Source of the DNA: Terribacillus aidingensis
Lineage (GTDB): Bacteria; Bacillota; Bacilli; Bacillales; Amphibacillaceae
Direction: 5' to 3'
Assembly: GCF_900215625.1 (NCBI RefSeq)
Contig: NZ_OBEK01000006.1
Span: 1 to 64,000 of the forward strand
Length of the DNA stretch: 64,000 nt
This document shows, in pieces, positions 33,320-42,977 of this stretch; the first letter of the stretch is position 1, and the number at the start of each line of letters is the position of its first letter. The notes beneath the pieces are model-generated. The model made no database searches, was not told where the DNA came from, and was given only the letters and a program-made list of their open reading frames with translations. The position numbers and the translations under genes were made by a program.

Positions 33320-34072
33320 TGTGTAGTGTTGAATGCTGTCTCGCAGAAACTGGGCAGCACCTTTTTGAATATAGTTCTCGTAATAAGCAGTGAACCGCTC
33401 ATCCTGCACATACATCTCAGCTAGTCCGGCATGTGCTTCTTTTGAGTAAGACGGCCAAGTGAAAGCAAGCCATTTCCGATGCAGCTCAGCTGCTTGCAAT
33501 GCTTCTGTTCCGGCCGGATTTCCCGTCTGCATTGCTTCTTTTATCTTGAGGAACAACTGCTGTTCGGTTTTCTGCATCTCCTCGTACTGCACAGCTGTCA
33601 TATCGCGGAATTTTTGGTTAGCTGCGTCTACAACTTCCTCGCCATATGCTTCTCTTACTTCCTCACCATACATTGCTTCATTTTCCGCAAGCTTTTCTTC
33701 CTTAAAGCCCGCGAATTTTTCTTTAGCTGACATGTGTCCCTTCCTTTCTATCATTTGAATACTTTTCTCCACATTACCGAGGAGTAAATTGATTTGCTGC
33801 TGTTTTGCTGCTAACTGTTTTCGATGTTCTTCTAAAGCTCGCTTCCTATCGAATGCCGGAGAATGGACAATCGACCGAATTGTGTTAAGATCTACTTCCA
33901 ATGCACGATAAAAGAGAATTTGCTGCAGCAGATCCACTTCTTTCTCCGTATAAATCCGATACCCGCTCGCATTGATTTCCGCCGGCTTGAGCAAGCCAAT
34001 TTGGTCGTAATAACGGAGTGTACGCTTACTTACACCAGCAAGCGCAGCAAGTTTTTGCACGGTGTATGTCAT
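33311..34072 (-). CDS. MerR family regulator with TipAS domain (Mta/TipA-like)
   Basis: 253 aa. N-terminal MerR helix-turn-helix (VQKLAALAGVSKRTLRYYDQ near residues 5-24, GYRIYTEKEVDLLQQI near 37), a coiled-coil dimer helix, and a C-terminal TipAS antibiotic-recognition domain (residues ~140-253, with WLAFTWPSYSKEAHAGLAEMY). TipA and Mta bind thiopeptides or drugs and activate efflux genes and their own gene by untwisting a 19-bp spacer promoter. Exactly such a promoter lies upstream. No efflux pump is adjacent, so targets may be elsewhere. Confidence 0.88.
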   Translation of the reverse strand: MTYTVQKLAALAGVSKRTLRYYDQIGLLKPAEINASGYRIYTEKEVDLLQQILFYRALEVDLNTIRSIVHSPAFDRKRALEEHRKQLAAKQQQINLLLGNVEKSIQMIERKGHMSAKEKFAGFKEEKLAENEAMYGEEVREAYGEEVVDAANQKFRDMTAVQYEEMQKTEQQLFLKIKEAMQTGNPAGTEALQAAELHRKWLAFTWPSYSKEAHAGLAEMYVQDERFTAYYENYIQKGAAQFLRDSIQHYTKG

Positions 34073-34095
34073 CCTGTTTCCTCCCTTCTGTTTCT

Positions 34096-34126
34096 ACAAT
34101 AAACGTTGACGCAACGTCAGCCGCAA
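34096..34126 (-). promoter_or_regulatory. MerR-type promoter with 19-bp spacer
   Basis: Minus strand TTGCGG (34121-34126), spacer of exactly 19 bp (34102-34120), TATTGT (34096-34101). The spacer holds the perfect palindrome TGACGTTGCGTCA (34107-34119). This is the classic geometry of autoregulated MerR-family promoters. Confidence 0.88.
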
Positions 34127-34140
34127 GACTTTTCTCAAAG

Positions 34141-34172
34141 AAAAAGACAAACCGATAATATCAGTTTGTCTT
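34141..34172 (-). terminator. Terminator of the Eis-Nudix pair
   Basis: AAGACAAAC (34144-34152) pairs with GTTTGTCTT (34164-34172); A-tract on the left gives the T-run on the minus strand. Confidence 0.7.
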
Positions 34173-34593
34173 CAAGGTACTTCGCCACACCGGTACAGGC
34201 GGCTGTATGTGACGCAACACTTCTATTAAAGGATAAGGCTGCAAATCGAGCTGTTCCAATTCCTCAGGTCTTGCCCAAAAGAAATGTAAATGCGGCTCTT
34301 GGCTCTTGATCTCCTTGTGTTCAAGTATGACTTCAAACACATGCGTCACCTCATAATGATCGGCGTCTGCGTGCTGCCAGCTATGCTCAAAATCACCGAT
34401 AAAGCTAGTGATGTTACCCTTCACACCAAGCTCTTCCTGCAATTCACGCAGTAAAGCCGCTTCTGCCCCCTCACCTATCTCCACATGGCCGCCTGGCAAA
34501 AAGCTGTTCTGCCAGCCTTCCGCCTTGGCAAGTAAGATACTGTCTCCTTGACGGATGACTGCCCGGGAAAGGCGATGGAATTCTCTTTTTCAT
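34161..34593 (-). pseudogene. Nudix hydrolase, frameshifted at the start
   Basis: The Nudix box PGGHVEIGEGAEAALLRELQEELG is complete, and the product would be a ~143-aa hydrolase of nucleoside diphosphate derivatives. But the natural start, ATG 34593 with AAGGAG upstream, continues into the wrong frame. Removing one A from the A5 run directly after the ATG (34586-34590) restores MKREFHRLSRAVIRQGDSIL, which flows into the Nudix domain. The only start in the Nudix frame is TTG 34499, which would drop the first strands. Lies 15 bp behind the Eis-like gene, whose stop it nearly touches. Could be a true frameshift or a homopolymer error. Confidence 0.72.
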
Positions 34594-34608
34594 AAACTAT
34601 TTGTCTCC

Positions 34609-35760
34609 TTAGAAGAAATCGTAGATATAAGGAACACGTTTCGGGATACTGTCCTCCAAGTTTTGGATCATCTCTTCAGGCCCCTTCAGCAAGCCCGCCT
34701 GCCAAAGTACAAGCGGACGTTTATATCCAAACACAATTGCAGATAGCATATTAATAGATAGATCAATCCCATTATCTGCATCTGAAACAACAGCTTTTCC
34801 GTCCTGGAACGTATACGTTGCGTTATTTTCTCGGATTATTGGATCCTGTACATGCAATATAAAATTTTGAGGGTCCTTTAGCCAATCAAATTTCGCAAAG
34901 AAAGCTGATATATCTACAATTCTAGCCATGAAGTATGGATAATGCTTTACGTCCAGCTGCGGGTCGGGCAGCAGAAAAGTGAGCGGATCATGCGGTGAAA
35001 GATCCAGTTTCACTTCCTCAAACATGGAATCATGCTGGGCGATGAAATTCCACAAGCCTGCTCTTGCGTCAGCAGTGAGAGCTACGAATTCCGAAATATC
35101 CAGTTTATCTGGCGTAGCAATCTCGTAAATGATATACCCCTGTGCTTTTCCTTTTGTATCACGATAAATCGCAATAAAATCATGCTCTCGGTAGACACGC
35201 TGCTTCCACCAGTAATTCTGTCGTTCAAGCATACCGCTGTAAAGAGACGCATAAGCAGCATAAACTTCCTCAACTTCCTGTCCATGCGCTTCCTTTTTCA
35301 CACGCTCAATTGTCCCCTCAACTGGCGCCAGCCTTACGAGGTCTTTTTTCTTCAATGTATAAATGGTACGATCTGTGAATAATTCATATCCAAAGCGGCG
35401 ATAGAAGTCTACATAGAACGGATGCAGCATGGAAACAGGCATCCCCTGCTCGCGAATGTGGTAAAGTGTATCCGTTAAAATTTGCTTGATATACCCATTT
35501 CGACGGTATTCCGGATATGTTGTAACTCCGGCAATTCCGCCCATCGGAACTGTCTGCTCTCCGAGTCTGATTGCAAGCGGCAGGAGCTGCAGCTTTGCGG
35601 CCAGCTTTCCATTCTCCTTGATTCCATAAAGCTGCTGGTGCTGTTCCAGCTGTTCAAGTCGAGCATTTCTTTTCTCATCGGGGAGACGGTACCGAAAAGC
35701 ATACTCCGACATTTGTACCGCTTCCTCCAGGTCCTGTTTTCCCAAACGTTCTGTCTGCAT
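34609..35760 (-). CDS. Eis-like GNAT acetyltransferase with sterol-carrier-type C-terminal domain
   Basis: 383 aa, typical of the Eis family: tandem GNAT fold followed by an SCP2-like domain. The acetyl-CoA loop is VTTYPEYRRNGYIKQIL near residues 79-95; ASLYSGMLERQNYWWKQRVY near 167 is another family mark; the C-terminal carboxylate (…IYDFF) is the catalytic end of Eis enzymes. Family members acetylate aminoglycosides or other amines at several positions; the substrate here is not known. Upstream of, and probably co-transcribed with, the Nudix gene. Confidence 0.85.
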   Translation of the reverse strand: MQTERLGKQDLEEAVQMSEYAFRYRLPDEKRNARLEQLEQHQQLYGIKENGKLAAKLQLLPLAIRLGEQTVPMGGIAGVTTYPEYRRNGYIKQILTDTLYHIREQGMPVSMLHPFYVDFYRRFGYELFTDRTIYTLKKKDLVRLAPVEGTIERVKKEAHGQEVEEVYAAYASLYSGMLERQNYWWKQRVYREHDFIAIYRDTKGKAQGYIIYEIATPDKLDISEFVALTADARAGLWNFIAQHDSMFEEVKLDLSPHDPLTFLLPDPQLDVKHYPYFMARIVDISAFFAKFDWLKDPQNFILHVQDPIIRENNATYTFQDGKAVVSDADNGIDLSINMLSAIVFGYKRPLVLWQAGLLKGPEEMIQNLEDSIPKRVPYIYDFF

Positions 35761-35865
35761 CCTAATCCCTCCTCTTTTTTCTATCCCAACTATAGCATAT
35801 ACAAGCCATCTATCTTGTCACACCGTGTAAAAGATTCTTCGTTAAAAGCGATGTAATATCGTGTT

Positions 35866-35893
35866 AAAAGCCGCAGTATGTTGAAATGCGGCT
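35866..35893 (-). terminator. Terminator after araE
   Basis: AGCCGCA (35869-35875) pairs with TGCGGCT (35887-35893); T4 on the minus strand at 35866-35869. It stands between araE and the Eis-like gene. Confidence 0.75.
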
Positions 35894-35922
35894 CTCATAA
35901 AAGTATTTTCTACTATATAGGC

Positions 35923-35936
35923 TGGAAACGATTGCA
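35923..35936. promoter_or_regulatory. cre-consensus sequence downstream of araE
   Basis: TGGAAACGATTGCA agrees with the loose cre consensus TGNAANCGNWNNCW. It lies between araE and the terminator, not before a gene start. A possible roadblock or chance match. Confidence 0.3.
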
Positions 35937-35954
35937 GATAAACGCTTAAATCAA

Positions 35955-37313
35955 TTAACCAGCCGACTTCTCAGAACGTGCAGTGAGCTCTGCTTCAATT
36001 TGCTCCAGGCTGCGCCCCTTTGTTTCGACAACGACAAATCGTACGAAGAGTAAGCCCAAGACGCATATGACACCAAAGGAGGAAAAGATAACACCAAAGC
36101 TAAATTGGTCTGCAAGAATTGGGAATACGAGACCAACGACCAAGGAGCCTGTCCAGTTAAAGGCGGATGAAATTCCAGCACCAATTCCGCGTACAGATAG
36201 CGGGAAGATTTCCCCGACTATTATCCAAGTCAAGGGTGCCCAAGAAAACGAATAGAATAAAATAAAGCTGCATAAGGAAATTAAAGTAATCCAGTTGAGT
36301 GCGCTTTCATTTAATCCGATAACCTCGAGAATTGCAGGAGCAAAGAAGGAAAGTGCCATACCCGTACCACCTACGGTGAGGATAGCACGGCGATTAAACT
36401 TGTCCACAAACTGCAAGAAAATAATCGTTGTTACAACGAAGATAACGCCGACAATAACCGTAAATCCAGCAGCGACTTGCGGTGCCAACCCCACATTACG
36501 TGCGATACTTGTTGCATAATAAACAATAGAGTTGGCACCTTGAACTTGTTGAAAGGTTGCTATTCCTATCCCGATTATTAATGCCATACGAAATCGTTTC
36601 TGAAATAATTGGCGAACACCTTTTTTCTCATATTTCGTAATACTATTAATTTCTGCAATTTCAGCATCCACTTCAGCTTTTGATCCGCGCAACGAAGATA
36701 ACACTTCTCGTGCCTTGTCCGCCATCCCATTTTTAATTAAATACCGCGGTGATTCCGGGAGCTTTAATACGCCAAAGTAAAGTACAATCGCAAAAACACC
36801 TGCACTGCCAAGCATCCAGCGCCAGCTGTTTGGAACTGGCTCAAAAATGAAAGATACGATATAGCTTAATAGCATCCCGCTTACAATCATCAATTGATTC
36901 AAACCTGAAAGTTTTCCACGTACTTTTGCAGGAGCTATTTCCGACATGTATGCAGGAACCAAAGACGAAGCTGTACCGACAGCAACCCCTAAAATAATAC
37001 GTGATATCGTTAAAGTAATTTCTTCTGGAGCTACGGCTGATCCGATTGAACCAACTAAGAAAATAACAGAAGAAAAAAGAATAATGTTCCTGCGTCCGAA
37101 TCGATCTCCTAATAAGCCACTTAAAATTGATCCAATTATCGCACCGCCCATTAAAGATGAGACAACAATTCCCAGCCACAATGGACTTAAATTAAACTCA
37201 TCATGAATGGGGCCTTCCGCACCAGCGATTATCCCTATATCATATCCAAACAAGATACCAGCAAAAGAACCGAAGAAAAAGATAAACTTACTTGATACTT
37301 TACTCATGTTCAT
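35955..37313 (-). CDS. araE: Sugar:H+ symporter, probable L-arabinose permease
   Basis: 452 aa, 12 transmembrane helices, sugar porter branch of the MFS. Motifs: GYDIGIIAGAEGPI near residue 23, GDRFGRRN near 69, LVPAYMSEIAPAKVRGKL near 118, PESPRYLI near 186, the QQVQGANSIVYY sugar-site block near 255, and GEIFPLSVRGIGAG near 372, VVVETKGRSLEQIE near the end. ATG 37313 or ATG 37307 (better spacing to AAAGGAGAG). It lies 154 bp behind araA with its own cre-containing promoter. The arabinose assignment rests on the neighbours. Confidence 0.85.
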   Translation of the reverse strand: MNMSKVSSKFIFFFGSFAGILFGYDIGIIAGAEGPIHDEFNLSPLWLGIVVSSLMGGAIIGSILSGLLGDRFGRRNIILFSSVIFLVGSIGSAVAPEEITLTISRIILGVAVGTASSLVPAYMSEIAPAKVRGKLSGLNQLMIVSGMLLSYIVSFIFEPVPNSWRWMLGSAGVFAIVLYFGVLKLPESPRYLIKNGMADKAREVLSSLRGSKAEVDAEIAEINSITKYEKKGVRQLFQKRFRMALIIGIGIATFQQVQGANSIVYYATSIARNVGLAPQVAAGFTVIVGVIFVVTTIIFLQFVDKFNRRAILTVGGTGMALSFFAPAILEVIGLNESALNWITLISLCSFILFYSFSWAPLTWIIVGEIFPLSVRGIGAGISSAFNWTGSLVVGLVFPILADQFSFGVIFSSFGVICVLGLLFVRFVVVETKGRSLEQIEAELTARSEKSAG

Positions 37314-37357
37314 ACTCTCCTTTAAGTATTGACCCTCTGTGTAACGTAATTTCTATT

Positions 37358-37385
37358 TATCTAAAACGCTTTCATTTTGATTCAA
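37358..37385 (-). promoter_or_regulatory. Candidate araE promoter with cre site
   Basis: TTGAAT (37380-37385), 16-bp spacer, TAGATA (37358-37363) on the minus strand. The cre TGAAAGCGTTTTAG (37361-37374) fills the spacer and reaches the -10, so CcpA would repress. No clear AraR box is seen here. Confidence 0.55.
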
Positions 37386-37467
37386 ATAATCAGGATAACG
37401 TTGCTATGCTCCTCTTAGGTGCGGATATTATCTCCAAGGAAGCGATGGCCCCCTAGAGATAGTAAAC

Positions 37468-38889
37468 TTACTTAATCACAACATATTCCAAACCGACTAA
37501 TTTTGCATACGAGATAATTTGATCTGTCGTTAGCTTTAACGACACGACGGTATGATGCCCGCCGCCATTTTCAATCCAGGATTTTATCCCATCATGGAAG
37601 TTCGGCTTAATTTCCCAAAGCACCCGAGCCACCGGGAGTTTAGGTGCAGGAACAATTGGTTCAAATGCAGACACTTCATTGATTAAAAGCTTAAAATGTG
37701 TACCAAAATCAGCCATCGATACAACAACACCTTCACCAGCTTTACCATCAAATACTAGACGTGCCGGATCTTCACGATCACCGATACCTAAAGGAGAAAC
37801 AACTAACTTCGGTTTATTGCTCGCTAGGCTGGGGTCTACCTCAAGCATGTGAGATTGCAGAACAGATTCCCGGCCAGGAGCCATCTCATACGTGTAATCT
37901 TCCATAAAGCCTGTAGCTTGGTTGTGGCTCATCACTTTGAGTAAACGATCAAGGGCTGCTGTCTTCCAATCTCCTTCTCCAGCAAAGCCATATCCTTGCT
38001 CCATCAAACGCTGAACAGCAAGTCCAGGCAGCTGTTTCATTCCATACAAAACTTCAAAGTTTGTAGTAAATGCTGAATATCCACCTTCATCTAAAAAGCG
38101 TTTAATAGCAATTTCATAGCTTGCTTGTACTTTTACGCTAGCTTCCCATTCTTCTTTTGTATAATCGCCATACTCAAAGTCGTACAGATCCTTATATTCA
38201 TTGAATAGTGTATTAATTTCTTCCTCCGTCACTGCGTCGACATACTGTACTACATCTCCAATACCGTAATAATCAACCGTCCAGCCAAATTGAATTTGGG
38301 CTTCAATCTTATCACCTTCTGTTACTGCCACATTGCGCATGTTATCTCCGAATCGAGCAACCTTGATGTCAAAGCTCTCTCGATAAGCAGCTGCTACGTC
38401 CATCCAATCTGCAATTTCTTGCTGCACTTCTTGTCTCTTCCAGTGCCCCGCCACCACTTTATTTTGCTTCTTCAAGCGCGCGTTAATGAATCCATACTCT
38501 CGATCTCCGTGAGCAGCCTGATTTAAGTTCATAAAGTCCATATCAATTGTTTCCCATGGAATTCTTTCATTGTATTGTGTGGCTAAATGGAGCAGCGGTT
38601 TCTGCAATAGTTTTGTCCCGCGGATCCACATTTTCGCAGGTGAGAAGGTATGCATCCACGTAATTATTCCAGCAACCTCATCACGATAATTGGCTTCCTT
38701 CATGATAGTTGTAATCTTATTTTCACTTACAGCTAAATCCTGAAGTACAATCGGGTAAGGTAATACACCACTATCGTTTAATGCATCTGTCATCGTTTGT
38801 GCATTTGCTTTCACCTCAGCTAATGATTCTTCCCCATAGAGACCCTGAGACCCGACAACAAACCAAAATACGTTATTCTTTATTTGCAT
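37468..38889 (-). CDS. araA: L-arabinose isomerase
   Basis: 473 aa, cytoplasmic. Converts L-arabinose to L-ribulose with Mn2+. Signatures: FWFVVGSQGLYGEE near residue 9, GIITWMHTFSPAKMWI near 74, YEMAPGRESVLQSHMLEVDPS near 333, the metal ligands Glu in GFAGEGDWKTAAL near 300 and His in GGGHHTVVS near 446. The length is the family's usual. Start ATG with AAAGGAG. Third gene of araB-araD-araA. Confidence 0.95.
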   Translation of the reverse strand: MQIKNNVFWFVVGSQGLYGEESLAEVKANAQTMTDALNDSGVLPYPIVLQDLAVSENKITTIMKEANYRDEVAGIITWMHTFSPAKMWIRGTKLLQKPLLHLATQYNERIPWETIDMDFMNLNQAAHGDREYGFINARLKKQNKVVAGHWKRQEVQQEIADWMDVAAAYRESFDIKVARFGDNMRNVAVTEGDKIEAQIQFGWTVDYYGIGDVVQYVDAVTEEEINTLFNEYKDLYDFEYGDYTKEEWEASVKVQASYEIAIKRFLDEGGYSAFTTNFEVLYGMKQLPGLAVQRLMEQGYGFAGEGDWKTAALDRLLKVMSHNQATGFMEDYTYEMAPGRESVLQSHMLEVDPSLASNKPKLVVSPLGIGDREDPARLVFDGKAGEGVVVSMADFGTHFKLLINEVSAFEPIVPAPKLPVARVLWEIKPNFHDGIKSWIENGGGHHTVVSLKLTTDQIISYAKLVGLEYVVIK

Positions 38890-38921
38890 CTTAATTTCTC
38901 CTTTATCGTTGATGTTAGCTG

Positions 38922-39617
38922 CTACTGTTGTCCGTAATAGGCACCTTTGCCATGCTTCCGTAAATAATGCTTATCTAATATTGACTGTGGTAATTCCGGC
39001 GCAAAATGATTTAATTCTCGAGCAAACAAATTCATCTTCGCTACTTCATCCAGCACTACACTATTCATTACAGCTGATTTCGCATCTTTGCCCCACGTAA
39101 ACGGTGCATGTCCTTGCAGCAGCACACCTGGGACTTCCAAAACATTCAAACCGCGCTCTTTAAATGTTTCAATAATGACATGACCTGTTTCTGCCTCGTA
39201 TCCACGGTCAATTTCTTCTTGTGTCAAGAAACGTGCACATGGAACAGCACCATAAAATGTATCAGCATGAGTCGTACCCATTGCTGGCACATCAAGACCA
39301 GCTTGTGCCCAGATTGTTGCCCAAGTTGAATGTGTATGGACAATTCCGCCAATTTCCCGGTAGTGCTTATAGAGAACCGCATGTGTTTTTGTGTCAGAAG
39401 ATGGATTAAGTTCTCCCTCCACTACGTTGCCATCAAGATCAACGACAACCATATCGTTCGGTTTCAGCTTGTCATATTCAACGCCGCTAGGTTTGATAAC
39501 AAACAAACCGCGCTCCCGATCAATGCCGCTTGCATTCCCCCAGGTATATTTCACAAGTCCATGCTTCGGTAAGTCTAAATTCGCTTGAAGTACTTCCTCT
39601 TTCAAATGTTCTAACAT
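38922..39617 (-). CDS. araD: L-ribulose-5-phosphate 4-epimerase
   Basis: 231 aa, class II aldolase fold, Zn2+ enzyme converting L-ribulose 5-phosphate to D-xylulose 5-phosphate, which enters the pentose phosphate pathway. TWGNASGIDRERG near residue 25, IKPSGVEYDKL near 41, zinc ligands in VHTHSTWAT near 95 and a further His near 171 (LLQGHAPFTWG). ATG with GGAGGAG upstream. 32 bp before araA, 17 bp after araB. Confidence 0.95.
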   Translation of the reverse strand: MLEHLKEEVLQANLDLPKHGLVKYTWGNASGIDRERGLFVIKPSGVEYDKLKPNDMVVVDLDGNVVEGELNPSSDTKTHAVLYKHYREIGGIVHTHSTWATIWAQAGLDVPAMGTTHADTFYGAVPCARFLTQEEIDRGYEAETGHVIIETFKERGLNVLEVPGVLLQGHAPFTWGKDAKSAVMNSVVLDEVAKMNLFARELNHFAPELPQSILDKHYLRKHGKGAYYGQQ

Positions 39618-39634
39618 TGCTGCTCCTCCAAATT

Positions 39635-41236
39635 TTATATGAGATAGTTGACCGCAGCCTTCTCAATTTCTAAGCCTGCTTTATACCGTTCAATGAATTG
39701 TTCAAACCCTTCCACATCAAATGCATCTGGATATATCTCTTGCCCATCAACGCATGCAAACACCTTTTGATCAAGGTAATCAGCTAGACTCTCTTTTTCC
39801 GTGCTATTTATCATGTAGGAAGCAAGCAACGCCATTCCCCACGCACCGCCATCTCCTGCTGTTGTCATAACAGAGACAGGTGCATTCATAGCAGCAGCTA
39901 CCATTTTTTGACCGACAATAGGGGTCTTAAATAGTCCGCCATGCGCAACGATGCTGTCTATGGTGACCTTTTCTTCCTTGTGTAAAAGATCCATACCAAT
40001 CTTCAGTGCACCAAATGCTGTAAATAAATGCGTTCGCATAAAGTTTGCTAGATTGAAGTTACTTTCTGGGGAACGAACAAACAATGGTCGGCCTGCTTCG
40101 AAACCGGTAATATTCTCACCCGATAAATAGCCGTAGCTAAGCAACCCGCCGCCATCCGGATCTGCTTGCAATGCCTTGTTTAGCATTACTTCAAAAATAA
40201 GACTTGGCTCCGTTTTTATACCCATTGCTTCGGTAAACTCACGGAATAATCCCATCCATGCGTTCATATCACTTGAACAATTGTTTGCATGTACCATTCC
40301 TACTGGGCTTCCGGTAGGAGTTGTGACCAAATCGATTTCTGGATAAACCTTCTTAAGCTCCTTCTCCAATACAATCATGGCAAAAACAGAAGTTCCGACA
40401 GAAACATTCCCTGTCCGCTTCCTGACACTATTTGTGGCGACCATTCCGGTACCTGCATCACCCTCTGGGGGACAAATAGGAATGCCCGCCTGTAAATTCT
40501 TCGACCTATCCAGAACCTTCGCCCCAATATCAGTTAAGACACCAGCTTGTTCGCCTGCATGATAAACCTTTGGTAAGATGTCTAATAGCTTCCATGGGTA
40601 ACCTTTATCTTTTATAATTTCATCAAATTCCCTAACCATTTCTTCGTTATAATCTTGTGTTGTCTCATCAATCGGGAACATTCCCGATGCATCTCCAATA
40701 CCTATTGCTTTCTTACCAGTTAGCAGCCAATGAATGAAACCCGCTAATGTCGTGATAACATCTATGCGCGGCAGATGATCCTCATCATTCATAATTGCCT
40801 GGTAAAGATGCGCAATGCTCCATCTTTCAGGAATATTAAATTGAAATGCCGCGGTCAGCTCTTTTGCAGCAGCACTGGTTGTGGCATTTCGCCACGTTCG
40901 GAAAGGAACTAACAGCTCCCCCGTTTTATCAAATGCCATATATCCATGCATCATAGCTGAGAATCCAATGGCTCCGATTGTACGAATTGTAACACCATAA
41001 ATCCGTTCAACTTCTTGTTTCATTTCACTGTATGCCGTCTGTAGACCTGTAACAATATCCACCAGATTGTACGTCCAGTAGCCATTTTCCAAACGGTTCT
41101 CCCACTCAAAACTTCCCGAAGCAATCGTTTGAAAGTTATTATCGATGAGAACTGCTTTAACGCGCGTAGACCCGAATTCTATTCCTAGTGACGTTTCTCC
41201 ATTTGTAATGGCTTGTGCAATAGCTGCTCGATTCAT
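39635..41236 (-). CDS. araB: Ribulokinase
   Basis: 533 aa, FGGY carbohydrate kinase. Phosphorylates L-ribulose. N-terminal [16 protein letters not shown] near residue 17 (phosphate loop), [16 protein letters not shown] near 89, [15 protein letters not shown] near 253, and [21 protein letters not shown] near 434. First gene of the operon; its promoter carries an AraR box in the spacer and a cre downstream. Confidence 0.95.
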   Translation of the reverse strand: MNRAAIAQAITNGETSLGIEFGSTRVKAVLIDNNFQTIASGSFEWENRLENGYWTYNLVDIVTGLQTAYSEMKQEVERIYGVTIRTIGAIGFSAMMHGYMAFDKTGELLVPFRTWRNATTSAAAKELTAAFQFNIPERWSIAHLYQAIMNDEDHLPRIDVITTLAGFIHWLLTGKKAIGIGDASGMFPIDETTQDYNEEMVREFDEIIKDKGYPWKLLDILPKVYHAGEQAGVLTDIGAKVLDRSKNLQAGIPICPPEGDAGTGMVATNSVRKRTGNVSVGTSVFAMIVLEKELKKVYPEIDLVTTPTGSPVGMVHANNCSSDMNAWMGLFREFTEAMGIKTEPSLIFEVMLNKALQADPDGGGLLSYGYLSGENITGFEAGRPLFVRSPESNFNLANFMRTHLFTAFGALKIGMDLLHKEEKVTIDSIVAHGGLFKTPIVGQKMVAAAMNAPVSVMTTAGDGGAWGMALLASYMINSTEKESLADYLDQKVFACVDGQEIYPDAFDVEGFEQFIERYKAGLEIEKAAVNYLI

Positions 41237-41277
41237 GTTATTCCGATACCTCCCATCTCTTTTAAATACCAGTTAAA

Positions 41278-41335
41278 AGAATGCGCTTTCAAATAATGAT
41301 GCCTTTAGTTTATTTTCTGTACGTACAAATGTCAA
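41278..41335 (-). promoter_or_regulatory. ara operon promoter with AraR operator and cre
   Basis: TTGACA (41330-41335), 17-bp spacer, TAAACT (41307-41312) on the minus strand: near-consensus sigma-A. The AraR operator ATTTGTACGTACAG (41317-41330) fills the spacer; the B. subtilis consensus is ATTTGTACGTACAAAT. A cre, TGAAAGCGCATTCT (41278-41291), lies downstream of the start, typical of a CcpA roadblock. Confidence 0.85.
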
Positions 41336-41514
41336 TAGTTTTAAAATAGGTACTATCAATTTAGGTTGTCTGATTTACTAAGCGCGGATAACGTTCTCCA
41401 TTTCCTTGTTTTGCAGAGAATAATATAGATTATTTTTTTTATGTTATAAGCTTTCCTAACAAAACATAGATTTTGATTTCACTCTTTTATGTCTTTTTTG
41501 CTTATGTTAAAATA

Positions 41515-41545
41515 TGTCCATACAAATTTAAACTTGTCTGTATAT
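41515..41545 (+). promoter_or_regulatory. AraR boxes upstream of araR (autoregulation)
   Basis: TGTCCATACAAAT (41515-41527) differs little from TGTACGTACAAAT, and ACTTGTCTGTATATG (41531-41545) is a weaker copy. They lie 35-65 bp before the araR start, so they probably mediate self-repression and cooperative binding with the araB site. Confidence 0.6.
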
Positions 41546-41579
41546 GATTGCATACAGCAACCAGAAAAGAAGTGATAAG

Positions 41580-42671
41580 ATGAAGGCGAAATATCAGGTC
41601 ATCATAGAAGACTTGAAAAGTAAAATTCTATCGGGAGATTACAGTATTGGAGAACGGATACAGACCGAATCTGCTATGCAGGAGATATATGGTGTCAGCC
41701 GCCATACAGTTAGAAAGGCAATCTTAGAATTAGCCACAGAAGGGTACTTACGCAGTGAAAAAGGATCAGGAACTTATGTTAACGATTACCATAATGGCGG
41801 AAAGCCGCACAACAAAACAATCGGTGTAATCACAACATATATCTCTGATTATATTTTCCCTTCGATTATCAGAGGAATTGAAGGACGATTAAATGAAGAA
41901 AATTACTCTTTGCTGTTAGCAAGTACAAATAACGATGTGGAACAGGAAAAGAAAGCTTTAGAGATGATGCTGTCATACGGTGTAGATGGTTTAATAGTTG
42001 AACCAACAAAAAGTAATCTTTACAACCCTAATATTGCTTACTACCTTTCCTTTAAGGAAAAAGGCATACCATTCATTATGATTAATGCCCACTATGAGGA
42101 ATTAGATGTTCCTTTCCTATGCTTGGACGACGTGAAATCAAGCTATCTTGCCACAAATTTATTGATAAGTAATGGACATACACAAATAGGACTTATTTCC
42201 AAGATGGATGATTTACAAGGTAAGTACAGAATGAAAGGATATTTAAAAGCACTCGGAGAAGCAAAATTACCTTTCCGTCCAGAGCATGTGCTCTCTTTTA
42301 ATACAGAAACAAAGCAAGACTTGCATAAAAACTTAAGAGAATTTCTAACAGAAAATAAAGATGCTTTAACTTCGATTATTTGCTACAACGATGAAGTTGG
42401 TTTAGAGGTAGTAAATGTATGCAGACAACTTAATATTGCGATACCAGACAACTTATCAATTATCGGGCAAGATAATTCCTATATTGCAAAAAACGCTACT
42501 ATTAAACTGACTACTTTAACACATCCGCAAGAACAAATGGGGCGCGATGCAGCTAACTGGCTCATTAAGAAGCTGCAAGGAAAGAAAGATATGCCAAACG
42601 AAATCTTCTATCAGCCTGTATTAATGGAAGGCGAGACGGTAAAGGATATTAATGTAAAAAAGTTAATATAA
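41580..42671 (+). CDS. araR: Transcriptional repressor of arabinose genes, GntR-LacI chimera
   Basis: 363 aa. N-terminal GntR winged helix (residues ~5-70: YQVIIEDLKSKILSGDYSIG, SRHTVRKAILELATEGYL) joined to a periplasmic-binding-like (LacI/PurR type) sugar domain with IGVITTYISDYIFPSIIRGIE near 84. This domain order is characteristic of AraR. L-arabinose binding releases it from its operators. ATG 41580 was chosen (AGAAGTG upstream); the frame from 41544 begins inside the operator. Divergent from araB. Confidence 0.92.
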   Translation: MKAKYQVIIEDLKSKILSGDYSIGERIQTESAMQEIYGVSRHTVRKAILELATEGYLRSEKGSGTYVNDYHNGGKPHNKTIGVITTYISDYIFPSIIRGIEGRLNEENYSLLLASTNNDVEQEKKALEMMLSYGVDGLIVEPTKSNLYNPNIAYYLSFKEKGIPFIMINAHYEELDVPFLCLDDVKSSYLATNLLISNGHTQIGLISKMDDLQGKYRMKGYLKALGEAKLPFRPEHVLSFNTETKQDLHKNLREFLTENKDALTSIICYNDEVGLEVVNVCRQLNIAIPDNLSIIGQDNSYIAKNATIKLTTLTHPQEQMGRDAANWLIKKLQGKKDMPNEIFYQPVLMEGETVKDINVKKLI

Positions 42672-42783
42672 ATATCTAAAGCAAAATGAGCCTATTGATC
42701 ACGATATGGGTAATTAGTTGAAATCGTGTACGAGTAATCGAACAATGTATTGTTCCTGTCCGAATTAGGTGCAAGCTGCTATG

Positions 42784-42818
42784 GCAACCTTAACCTTATT
42801 AGGCATAGGTTGCTTTTT
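42784..42818 (+). terminator. Terminator after araR
   Basis: GCAACCT (42784-42790) pairs with AGGTTGC (42807-42813), followed by T5 (42814-42818). The rest of 42672-42977 shows no gene. Confidence 0.65.
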
Positions 42819-42977
42819 AAGTTCCTAATAAGTTGGCAAATCATACTCTTCTGGCAGTACGTTCTATAATAAAGTCTCGATCAGCTCGAATTTAAAACAT
42901 GGGAAGGGTGAGGAAACAGGTCCATTAACGTACAAGTTCTCGTAAGTTAATCTTAGTACCCTGTGCATAATACTTTT

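Noticed and set aside
37314-37467. AraR operator before araE
   Set aside because: TAACGTAAT-like sequence near 37341 lacks the GTACGTAC core; only the cre is convincing.
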